Assembly (NCBI GenBank): GCA_967755175.1
Contig: CBRAFO010000007.1
Location: forward strand, 1 to 64,000
Source: Rariglobus sp967755175
GTDB lineage: Bacteria; Verrucomicrobiota; Verrucomicrobiia; Opitutales; Opitutaceae
Length of the DNA stretch: 64,000 nucleotides
Direction: 5' to 3'
Shown: piece after piece, positions 8,612 through 19,100 of the stretch
Numbering within the stretch: the stretch's first letter is position 1
Layout: each line of letters opens with the position of its first letter
The notes under the pieces: model-generated
Told to the model about the DNA's origin: nothing
Database searches by the model: none
Seen by the model: the letters and a program-made list of their open reading frames with translations, nothing else
Made by a program: the position numbers and the translations under genes

Positions 8612-11600
8612 ATGTTTGTTGGCTTAAAAAAACGCCTCTCCGTTGGTCGTTATCGGGCGCGTTCCGATCGAAGTGGCTTCGCTTTGTTGATCACGATCAC
8701 GCTGCTGGCGTTTCTCGTGCTGCTGCTCGTAGGCCTCGCCAGCTTGACCCGGGTGGAAACCCAAGTGGCGGGTAACAGCCAGCAACTCTCCCAAGCCCGC
8801 CAAAACGCGCTGATGGCGCTGAACATCGCCCTTGGTCAGTTGCAGAAATACGCCGGCCCGGATCAACGCGTGACGGCCACCGCGGATCTGGCGACCGGCA
8901 CCGCTAACGATGGCAGCCCTATTGCCAATGGTGCCAGCCTCAGCACTACGGTCGGATCGACGAAATACTGGGACACTGGAACCACAAAAACCAGTAACGG
9001 CCTAAGCGTAGTCCAAGCCGGCACCCGTTATTGGACCGGCGTCTGGGGCAACGCGGATTGCTCCACCCCCGTCAAAAATAGTGGCAATATCTACGAAAAA
9101 ACGCCCCGACCGGTGCTGCTCAGCTGGTTGGTGAGCGGCAACGAAAGCGCCACCTTTGCCGCCTATACGAGCACGAGTAATACGGCGCCCTACTATTCGT
9201 TCGGGCAGATCAAGACGGTAGGGGCTTTGATCGGCACCATGCCGTCGGGGACCGATTCTGTTTCGAGCAGTGCGGCGGTTTCACCGGTTCTGTCGTCCAC
9301 CGGCACCAACGCCACCACCGCAACCACGGCACTTAAGCTTAATAATCAGGATGCCATCCTTCTCGTCGGCCCCGGCACTGCCGGAACGGCGGCCCATCCG
9401 ACCACGGGTGAAGCCGCCATTGATCGCTATGTCGTGGCTCCCCTTGTCCCCTTAAACTCTTTGGTGCCTGGCCTGACTGGGTCCCAGCCCATCGGCCGCT
9501 ATGCCTTTTGGGTCGGCGACGAAGGCGTGAAAGCCCGCATCAACCTCACCGATCGGTATTCAGACAAGGGCAACGCAACCACCCTGGACGAGGCCCGCTA
9601 TCGCCTCATGACCCCGCCGCGCAGTGGTATGGAGGTCGTAGGCGATTTCTCCAACTCGACCTATGCCGCGCAAACGCAGGCGACCACCCTGAGCAAGAAC
9701 ACGGCCGATCGGATACTGGCGGTCCCGCAGGCTGCTCTTCTCGATAGCAACCACATCACCAGCGACACGCTGACACCGCGTTTTCATGACTTCACCACTG
9801 CGTCGGTCGGGATCGCGACCGACACCTACAGCGGCGGCCTGCGCCACGACCTGACCTACGAACTGGAAAAGTCCACCCTCGGCACTTGGACTGGCACCAA
9901 CGGCCAAGCCGCGGGAGCAGGCCTGGGGATACTGCCTGATGTGGATAATTATAGTCCGCTTATGCAGACCCTCAGCACCGCAAATAAGCGCGTGCCACGC
10001 TGGGATATCCTACACTCCTTCTATAATCTACCTACCGCCGCCAACAATAGCCTCACTGGGGCGTCCGGTGATTATCTGGAGATCCGCCCCTCGACGGCCA
10101 CCGACATGGGCATCCTGCCCGTGGTGGTAAAAATGCGCCTGGTGTTCGGTGCCGTCGCCAATGCCACGGCGACCGCGTCCACCGCAGTCACGCCGAGTCT
10201 GCCCGCCACTACCTACCGCATGCTGATCAGCCCGCTGGTTGTATTGGCCAATCCTTACACCGTGGCGCTGAAAGCATCCTCGGGCATTAATCTGAAGATC
10301 TATAACGACACCCGATTAACGGACGCCAACCAGTTCAGGTTCGGAAGTTCCAACGCCAAAAACAAGGTGTTCAGTGGTGGCGGCCCGCTGGATGGCACCA
10401 TTCTCAAAATCCCCGCGTTCAACTTGGCCGCAGGTAAATCGGCTGTGTTTTATGTGAGCGGTGCGAAGGCCGTGCCGAGCGTAGGCACGAATATCAACAT
10501 GACCCAGATGACGGGATCTCCGCCCAACGGGACCGGCTTCACCGATTACCTTTACCACGATTACGGCAGTTACTCCCAGTCCGGCGGCAGCGTTCAATTC
10601 CGTGCATGGGAAACGTATAATAACTCGAATGTCATCGTGGAATTCAACCTGGGCACTCCGGGCGCCAATCAGATCCTCCAAATGGTGGGCGGGGTGAACC
10701 CCAATCGAGCTTCCGGCTCATATCCCAGCCTTGGTCTTCCAACCAACGACGTCACCAAATGTAGCAACGAGGCTGTCTGCATGTATGAGTGGCGATACAC
10801 CACGCCGGGCGACATCCAGCCCTATGCATCCACAGCGGTTGCTGGTGTGGTGCATACGACCGCTCGCGGCTTGGCCGATTTTAATCCCCGGGCGGGCTAC
10901 TATCGCGTCAATAACAAGAACATCGGGGCTCCTCCGTATGTTCAGTTTTACGGGGCGGGCGGAAGCACCACTGCGGTCCTCACGGCATTTAAAACGAATC
11001 TGGTGACTCCTTATTGGGGACGCGCCACCACGACTGACAACAACAACACCGTCTCCTCAGCGCTCCTGTTCGACGTTCCGCGGAAAACATCCGCCTCGGC
11101 CATTCGCCTTGGTTCTTTGGGTGCCCTGCAACATGCCAATCTGGCGGCCGAGGACGTTCCCACTGCGGCCAACTTCCCGGGAGAATTTGGCGTGGCCGCC
11201 GCCTCCGTTTCCTACCTGCCGCCCAACCCGGGACACCAGCCCGCCTATATTTTGGGCAACTCGTATGCCAGCGTCTTGGTCGCTCGCGATAAAGTCAGAG
11301 AGAGCCGGGACGATCTGAGGGCCGGTGGCGGCCCCAGCCTCCCCGATGTTACCACATCCACCGCTTACTACGACATGAGCTACCTGCTCAATGCGACGGT
11401 CTGGGATGGTTACTTCTTTTCGTCCGTCATCCAGTCCACCTCCCCTTATACCACCGCAAACCCTCGCTACAGCCTCATCGATTCAGCCAGCCTCACGACT
11501 ACGGATGTGAATGGCTCAAAAGTGGCCGGGCATCTCAACATCAACGGTGCTTTTAATATCAACTCTACGTCGGTGGACGCCTGGACGGCGTTCCTCGGCG

Positions 11601-12418
11601 GGATGAAGAACCTGCCGTCGATCCCTGGACTGGGCCCCTCCGCTTCCTCCAATTCTGCCACAGTCTATCCGCGCAGCCTTTGGCAAAACACCGCCGCGCA
11701 AACCACGCCGACCGGCACCGGCGACGATTCCTTCAGCGGTTATCATCAGCTCAGCGACGCCGATGTCAGCGCCCTCGCGAAAAAGATCGTCCAACAGGTG
11801 CGACTCCGCGGCCCGTTCGTCTCCTTGGGGCAATTCGTAAACCGTATTCTGGTCACGGCCAGTGCTGACGCCTCGGGCGGTCTGGGTCAGGCCGGAGCCT
11901 TGCAGAAGGCCATTGATAACGCCGAATTGAATGTGACCGACACCCCGTCGAAAGGATTTTCGGCTCTGAAGGCCACTGCGGACAAATCCAACATCCCCTC
12001 AGTGGACGACTCGTCCGCAGTGACCGACATGGACGGGCGCGGGGCCTTCTCCACGTTTAGTGATGGCGCAAAGGCCGGCGTTCCCACCCAGCTGCAGCGT
12101 TCGACGGGTATACCAGGGTGGCTCATGCAGGCCGATGTGTTGCAGGCCATCGGGCCGGTGATCTCAGCTCGGTCGGATACCTTCGTCATTCGCACCTACG
12201 GTGACGTCATGAATCCCGTCGTGGACACCACTACGCCGGTCGCCCGCGCTTGGTGCGAGGCGGTGGTGCAGCGCGTTCCCGACTATATGGACAGCTCGCA
12301 ATCCGCGGACACCAACTTGTCCACGGCCGCAGCATCGGCGGCTACAACCACCAACCAGACATTTGGACGCCGATTCAAGGTCGTTTCCTTCCGCTGGCTG
12401 AGTGCAAACGACATCTGA
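8612..12418 (+). CDS. Verru_Chthon cassette protein A (PilX-like pseudopilin-type protein)
   Basis: A 1268-aa protein. Residues 1-21 are basic, then comes a single helix (SGFALLITITLLAFLVLLLVG, about 21-45) and an amphipathic stretch with VETQVAGNSQQLSQARQNAL, as in PilX/type IV pilus-like proteins. Length, this N-terminus, the Thr/Ser/Ala-rich mid part and the C-terminal segment (SARSDTFVIRTYGDV, and ending VVSFRWL) fit the Verrucomicrobia family called Verru_Chthon cassette protein A. In other genomes it is encoded with smaller prepilin-like proteins B, C and D. None of those is present here; only an exported unknown follows, 4 bases downstream. It is presumed to be part of a pseudopilus-like export or surface machine, function unproven. 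Confidence 0.8.
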   Translation: MFVGLKKRLSVGRYRARSDRSGFALLITITLLAFLVLLLVGLASLTRVETQVAGNSQQLSQARQNALMALNIALGQLQKYAGPDQRVTATADLATGTANDGSPIANGASLSTTVGSTKYWDTGTTKTSNGLSVVQAGTRYWTGVWGNADCSTPVKNSGNIYEKTPRPVLLSWLVSGNESATFAAYTSTSNTAPYYSFGQIKTVGALIGTMPSGTDSVSSSAAVSPVLSSTGTNATTATTALKLNNQDAILLVGPGTAGTAAHPTTGEAAIDRYVVAPLVPLNSLVPGLTGSQPIGRYAFWVGDEGVKARINLTDRYSDKGNATTLDEARYRLMTPPRSGMEVVGDFSNSTYAAQTQATTLSKNTADRILAVPQAALLDSNHITSDTLTPRFHDFTTASVGIATDTYSGGLRHDLTYELEKSTLGTWTGTNGQAAGAGLGILPDVDNYSPLMQTLSTANKRVPRWDILHSFYNLPTAANNSLTGASGDYLEIRPSTATDMGILPVVVKMRLVFGAVANATATASTAVTPSLPATTYRMLISPLVVLANPYTVALKASSGINLKIYNDTRLTDANQFRFGSSNAKNKVFSGGGPLDGTILKIPAFNLAAGKSAVFYVSGAKAVPSVGTNINMTQMTGSPPNGTGFTDYLYHDYGSYSQSGGSVQFRAWETYNNSNVIVEFNLGTPGANQILQMVGGVNPNRASGSYPSLGLPTNDVTKCSNEAVCMYEWRYTTPGDIQPYASTAVAGVVHTTARGLADFNPRAGYYRVNNKNIGAPPYVQFYGAGGSTTAVLTAFKTNLVTPYWGRATTTDNNNTVSSALLFDVPRKTSASAIRLGSLGALQHANLAAEDVPTAANFPGEFGVAAASVSYLPPNPGHQPAYILGNSYASVLVARDKVRESRDDLRAGGGPSLPDVTTSTAYYDMSYLLNATVWDGYFFSSVIQSTSPYTTANPRYSLIDSASLTTTDVNGSKVAGHLNINGAFNINSTSVDAWTAFLGGMKNLPSIPGLGPSASSNSATVYPRSLWQNTAAQTTPTGTGDDSFSGYHQLSDADVSALAKKIVQQVRLRGPFVSLGQFVNRILVTASADASGGLGQAGALQKAIDNAELNVTDTPSKGFSALKATADKSNIPSVDDSSAVTDMDGRGAFSTFSDGAKAGVPTQLQRSTGIPGWLMQADVLQAIGPVISARSDTFVIRTYGDVMNPVVDTTTPVARAWCEAVVQRVPDYMDSSQSADTNLSTAAASAATTTNQTFGRRFKVVSFRWLSANDI

Positions 12419-12422
12419 TCCC

Positions 12423-13118
12423 ATGAAACTGCTTTTGCGCCTTTTCTTCACCCTGTTGGCCCTTGTCTTTTGGCTATCGGCTCCGGCGGCCAACGCTGAA
12501 GGCGCCCCCCAGCCGATGGTCTCCGTGAAGTTCACCGTGATCGGATGGAGCGGAGAGCCCTCCACTCCCGCCTATAAACAGGAGGGCAAGCTTCGGAGTC
12601 TCGAGATGCTTCCGTTCGTGCGTTCCAAGCCTTATGACTATAACGGCCCGGCGGAAATGGAGCTCTATTCCCCGGATGCCAAGGACGAGAAGGTGGGCAC
12701 GGTGGTTTTCCCGGTCGGACCGAAGCGCTTCACCGTGCTAATCGGCGGTCAACCCGGCCACTACCAAACGCGTGTCATCGCGGACGATGAGACGACCTTT
12801 CCGATAGGGAGCGCGCGGGTTTTAAATCTCACGTCTACTCGCATGCTATTCCGTTACAATCAGGCCCATGCGATCACGATTGATGCTGGGAAGCACGCGA
12901 TCCTGCGCCCTCGGGAGGATTTGCAGCTCGTCGCCGAAACGGCGTTTGAGCGGAACGGGAAATGGCGCCGCAGCAATGACGACTTCATCTACGTGCCGTC
13001 CGACGGGCAGACCTCGGTCTTCTACTTTGAAAACGACTCCAGCTATTTTAAGTCGATCGATGGAGGTTCCCGCGAGGTCCAGATGCTGATCCTCCTCGAA
13101 AAGCCGGCCCCCATGTAG
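12423..13118 (+). CDS. Exported hypothetical protein next to Verru_Chthon A
   Basis: A 231-aa protein. The ATG at 12423 was chosen because it lies 4 bases after the previous stop and begins a clear signal peptide (MKLLLRLFFTLLALVFWLS, cleavage near ANA|EG, residue about 25). The upstream GTG start would overlap the previous gene and spoil the signal. The mature protein is beta-rich with no recognised motif; the segment VISVKFTVIGW-like near the N-terminus and IYVPSDGQTSVFYFEND near the C-terminus are its most distinctive parts. Tight spacing suggests it acts with the Verru_Chthon protein. The family is not recognised. Confidence 0.72.
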   Translation: MKLLLRLFFTLLALVFWLSAPAANAEGAPQPMVSVKFTVIGWSGEPSTPAYKQEGKLRSLEMLPFVRSKPYDYNGPAEMELYSPDAKDEKVGTVVFPVGPKRFTVLIGGQPGHYQTRVIADDETTFPIGSARVLNLTSTRMLFRYNQAHAITIDAGKHAILRPREDLQLVAETAFERNGKWRRSNDDFIYVPSDGQTSVFYFENDSSYFKSIDGGSREVQMLILLEKPAPM

Positions 13119-13174
13119 CCGGGCGAGCGGACGCAAACAGCCTCCGACGTAACGCCCCAATCCCCACCCCCGTC

Positions 13175-16100
13175 ATGATTGCCCGCCCCATGCATCGTCC
13201 GCGTCCCGGAGCGCTTTTTCTCCTCGGCTCCCTGCTCCTTGCCGCTGCGTCGATGCAGGCGCATCCGCTCACCTCGAACGCGACGATGTCGTATTCGTCG
13301 AGCCTGCCATCGGGCGGGGCTACGAGCATTTCCAACTGGAGCGGAGCGGCCTTTGACGCGGCGAACATCGGCGGCTCCGGAACCAACGCCGATGGCAGCC
13401 CCAACAATGGCACGGCCAACGACGCCTCGACTTACGTGGCCAACGGCCTGCCCGCCCAAGGCCAGGTGTTTACGACCGGCAGTAATGCCAACGGCTACGA
13501 TGTGACCGGTTTCACGGTGCGGATGACCGGCTACACCAGCAACACGGCCACGAGTGCAAACTACACCTCGTGGGATCTCAACGCCTACAACGGTCCGATC
13601 ATCGCGGAGATTGGGAAAGTGAGCGGGACGACGACGTATGCCACGATTTTTAAGGAGTATTATATCGCCGGTGGCGTCGGGAGTCCGGGAGCGGGAAGCA
13701 GCGCGAACGGGCCGGGAACCTACATCACGTTCAACCTGCCATCGCCCGTGCATCTGGAGCCGAACACGACCTACGGGTTCGACTTGGTAATTGGCGATGG
13801 CAGCAACTCCTTCGAGTGGCTGGGGACGAGCACGGATCCATATTCCGGAGGGACCGCCTACACGCGTAGTGGAGCTACGATTACGCCGCTCAGTGGAGAC
13901 CGCGTGTTCATGGTGAATATGACGGCGTCGGCCGCAGCCTATACGCCGTTTGTGCATCCGGGCGCATTGCACACTCAGGCGGACTTCGACCGCATGACGA
14001 CCAAGGTCGGCACGAGCACGGAGCCGTGGATTTCGGACTACACCACCTTGACCAACAGCCCGTATGCGCAGACCTCGTGGTCGCCCTACGACACGGACTA
14101 CATCAACCGCGGTGGTTCGGCGGCGAATAACTACACGCGTTCGCAGCAGGACGCTCAGGCCATCTACGAGTTGGCGCTGCGCTGGAAGCTCACGGGCAAC
14201 ACCGCCTATGCCGATCGTGCGGTGGTGATCGCGAACGTCTGGTCCGGCCTGCTGGGCGTGACGGGCGATACCAATCAAGCGCTCGCGGGAGGCATCTGCG
14301 GTTACCTGTTCGGAACCGGCGGGGAACTGTTGAGCACCTACTCGGGTTGGGCGGCGGCGGACAAGCAGGCTTACAAGGACATGATGATGCGGGTGTTTTA
14401 TCCCGCGAATTTCGGTTTTCTTTGGCTGCACTTCGGCACGCCGACGAGCAAAGGCGGCAACACGCATTACCGGTTGAACTGGGACGCGGCCAACATCGCA
14501 TCGATGGCGGCGATCGGCATCCTGTGCGACAACAAGGCGGTCTATCAGCAGGCGTTGAACTTCTTCAAATACGGTCCGAGCAACGGGCGGGTGGAGCGCG
14601 CCGTCTGGTATATCCACCCCGACGGGATGGGCCAGACCGAGGAAATCGGACGCGACCAGCCGCACAACATGGACGGGTGGTATTCCTTTTCGCTGCTCTG
14701 CCAGATGGCGTGGAATCAGGGCGACGACCTTTTCGGCTACGACAACAATCGCGTGCTGCGGGCGTTCGAGATGAACGCGAAATACAACCTCGGATACGGC
14801 GTGTCCTGGGTTTACCACCGGAACACGGATTTGAGCTACACGGAGACCGTGGCCGACGGGAGCGCGTTTCTCCCGCTGTATGAGCTGGTTTACAACCACT
14901 ACGCGAACGTGAAGGGCATCGATGCGCCTTACAGCAAACTGGCGATGGCCGCGCTGCGACCGGAGCCGCGACCGGACACGAGCATTCACCCTTCTCAAGT
15001 GGACTGGCTCGGGCTGGGCAGCCTGACGTTTGCGCGGGATGCCATCGCGACCGGGACGGCTCCGAGCGGGCTGGCGGCAAATTGGAGCAAGAACCAAGTC
15101 GGGCTCTATTGGTGGGGAACGGCCACAGCGACCGGCTACAACATCAAGCGCAGCACCACCAGCGGCGGTCCTTATACGACCCTGGCCACGACGGGGACGT
15201 TGAATCTCAACTACAGCGACACGAGCGTGGCCAATAGCGGCACCTACTACTATGTCGTTTCCGCCAACACGCCGTCGGGAGAAACGGCCAATAGCGCCGA
15301 GGTGATGGTGACGCATGCCCTGGTCTCACAATACACCTTCGAAAATACGTTCAATGACGTGATCGGAACGCGGCATGCCACCGCGATCGGCGGATCGACC
15401 GGGGCGACCGGTTTTGCGACGGGCAAGAGTGGGCAGGCAGCGAGTTTCGATGGAGTGGACGACTATGTGCAGCTCCCGGTTGGCAGCGGAAACTATCAGG
15501 ACATCACGATCGCGGCGTGGGTGTATTGGAATGGCGGCAATGCCTGGCAGCGCGTCTTCGATTTCGGGAGCGAGATCGAGAAATACATGATGCTCACCGT
15601 GAAAGACGGCTCGGGCAAACTGGACTTTCAGATGACGACTTCGCGCGGCACCGATGGCACGCTGACGCTCGTCGGCCCGACGATGCCGACCGCCACCTGG
15701 ACGCACGTCGCGATCACGCTCAATGGAGACACGGCGACGATGTATGTGAACGGACTCCCTGTCGCCTCCGCCACGGCGGACAAGGTGGACCCGCTCTTCG
15801 GCCAGCCCTTCTGCTATCTGGGAAAGAGCATGTGGAACGGCGATCCGCTCTTCAGCGGGCGGATCGACGATTTTCGCATCTATAACTATGCCCTTACCGG
15901 TTCCTCGGTTTATACGTTGTGGGGTGGGGGAGGGACGAACAGCGCGCCTGCGTTTACCAGCAATCCCATCACGAAACCCGGCGCCACCGAGGACACCGCC
16001 TACACCGGCTCGACTCTCGCCGGCGATGCCACGGATGCGAACGGCGGCACGCTCACCTTCGCAAAAGTCACCGGTCCCTCGTGGCTCACCATTGCGAGCA

Positions 16101-19100
16101 CCGGTGCGCTCAGCGGCACGCCCACCAACAGCGATGTGGGCGTCAGCACTTTTGTCGTCCGCGTCACCGACTCCTCTGGTGCGACCGATGACGCGAACCT
16201 CACCATAACGGTCACCAATGTGAACGACGCGCCGACGTGGAACGCGAACCCCACCGCCAAGCTCTCCGTCACCCAAAACATCGCCTATAGCGGAACGCTG
16301 GCGAGCGACGCCTCCGATGTGGATGTCGGCGATACGATCTCCTTCAGCAAAGTCAGCGGCCCCTCCTGGTTGGCGGTTGCGTCCGACGGCACGCTCTCCG
16401 GCACGCCCACCTCGGCCAATGTCGGCGTGAACAGTTTCGTCGTGCGTGTGACCGACAGCCACGGTGCGTCCAACGACGCGACCCTCACGATCTCGGTCCT
16501 AGCGCCCGCCCTGCAAACTCGCCTCCTCCTTGACGGCTCCTCCTCTGACAGCTTGGGCGCAACCACCGCGACCCTGAGCGGCACCGCCTCGTATGGAGCC
16601 GGCGTGCTCAACCAAGCCCTCCTCCTCGACGGCACCACCAACTATCTCACGCTCGGCACGCTTTCCGGGATGGCATACAGCGATTTCACGGTCGCCACTT
16701 GGATTTATTGGAACGGCGGAAACGCCTGGCAGCGCATCTTCGATTTTGGCAACGGCACCGACGAATACATTTACCTTACGCCCTCCACGGGTTCGGCCAT
16801 GCGTTTCCTCATCCGGGAAAACGGCGTGGATCAATACGTGGACACCGCTCCGATGCCCATGAACCAGTGGGTGCATGTCGCGGTTACCCTCAACGGCAGC
16901 ACCGCCACGATCTACGTGAATGGCGTGGCCAAGGCGTCCAACACCGCCGTTACCAACGAACCGGCAAACATCGATTTCTCACTGAACTATATCGGTGGGA
17001 GCCATCTCTCATCCGATCCGCTTCTTAATGGGCGGATCGACGACTTCCGGCTCTACAACTACGCGCTCAGCGCCTCGGAAGTCGCCGCACTGTTGAGCGG
17101 CATTCCCGCGCTCACGCCGACAGGCCTCCTTGCCGTTCCCGCGTCCAGCAAAGTCACGCTGACCTGGAACACCAGCGCCACGGCGCAGAGCTACAGCGTC
17201 AAGCGCGGCACCACCAGCGGCGGGTCCTACACCACCATCGCCTCGGGTCTGACCGCCACCAGCTACACGGACACGACTAGCCTCTCCGTCGGCGTCACCT
17301 ACTACTACGTCGTCTCGGCTACCAACTCCCTCGGGGAAAGCGCCGACTCCGATGAAGACAGTGTCGTCCTTTCCGATCTTATTGCCTACCTCAAGTTGAA
17401 CGAGGCCTCCGGCACCACCGCCGCCGACTCCAGCGGCAATGGTTTCGACGCCACGCTCGTCAAGACCCCGACATGGACCTCCGGCCTCTATGGGAACGCG
17501 GTGAACCTGGCATCCGCGTCCAGCCAGTATTTGACGCTACCTTCCGGAGTGATGAACGGTCAGACCAACTTCACGATCAGCGCTTGGGTGAAACCGGCAA
17601 CTTTCGCCACGTGGGCGCGTGTCTTCGACTTCGGCACAGGAACTACGAACTACATGTTCCTGACCACCCAATACACCAGCACCTCGCCAAACGGCGCCAA
17701 GCCGCGCTTTGCCATCCGCACCGCCTCCGTAAGCGAGCAGGGAATCAACAGCACCATCGCCCTCACCGCTGGCTCGTGGAACCACGTTGCCATCACGCTC
17801 TCCGGAAGCACAGCCACGCTGTATGTGAACGGCGCCGTCGCCGGAACGAACTCGGCGATGACGCTCACACCCTCGAGTCTCGGAGCCACCACGCTGAATT
17901 ATATCGGAAAATCGCAATTCTCCGCCGACGCCTATCTGAACGGCGCGGTCGATGAGTTCCGCATCTACAACCGCGCGCTCACTGCGGCGGAAGTGCTCAC
18001 CCAAGCCACTCCCGCCGTCACCGTTCCGGCCGGCCTGACCGCTGTTCCGAATGACGGCTACGTGGCCTTGAACTGGACTCAAACCGACGCGGCCACCTCC
18101 TACACCGTTAAACGCGCCACCGTCAGCGGCGGACCCTACACCACGGTCACAAACGGCTCGGCCGTGACCGCCACCACCTTCCTCGACACCGGCCTGACCA
18201 ACGGCACCACTTATTATTACGTGGTCAGCGCCACCAACTGGCTCGGCTCAAGCGCCGACTCCTCAGAAGCGTTCGGCATTCCCTACGCGATTTCCTGGTT
18301 CGGCCAGGATATTGGCGCCGTGGCCGCCACGGGAAGCAGCAGCTACTCGACCGGAACCTACACGGTGATCGGTTCCGGGGCCGATATCTGGGGCACGGCG
18401 GACGAGTTTTATTTCCGCAGCATGCTGGTCGGTGGTGACTGCAGCATCACCGCTCGGGTGGTGAGCGTGCAAAACACCAACGTCTGGGCCAAAGCCGGCG
18501 TGATGATTCGGAGTTCGCTGGCGGCCAACGCTTCGAACGCCACCGTCTTGGTCGCCCCGACGACCGCTAACGGCGTCACATGGCAGACGCGGACGACCGA
18601 CGGTGGAACCTCCGCCAGCACCAACACCACCGGCATTGCTCCCTCTTATTGGGTGCGATTGGTCCGAGCCGGCAGCACGCTCCAAGGCTACCGCTCGGCG
18701 GACGGAGCGACCTGGGTTTCCACCGGCAGCGCGACCATTGCCATGAACACCAATGTTTACATGGGACTGGCCGTGACCAGCCACGCCGACGGCACGCTCT
18801 GCACGGCGACCTTCGATAACGTCACTCTGGTCTGGCTCCCCGCCGCTCCCGCCGCCCTCACGGCTACCGCTGGCTACCAAACCGCGTCACTCAGCTGGAC
18901 TGCTTCCGACGGTGCGACTTCCTACAACATCAAGCGCGCGCTCGTCAGCGGAGGACCTTACACCGTCGTGGCCACGGGGGTAAGTGCGCTCAGTTACGTG
19001 GACGCCAATCTCACGGGCGGCACGACTTACTATTATGTGGTCTCACCCGTGAACGCGGCCGGCGAAGGTGCCGATTCGCCGGAGGCATCCGTCACGCCCA

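Noticed and set aside
13043..15316. 757-codon open frame on the minus strand (also 15326-16462, 19820-20770, 23528-24616, 24680-25846)
   Set aside because: All are antisense to the giant lyase genes, Gly/Val/Arg-rich, and lack recognisable motifs; the plus-strand proteins have clear domains.
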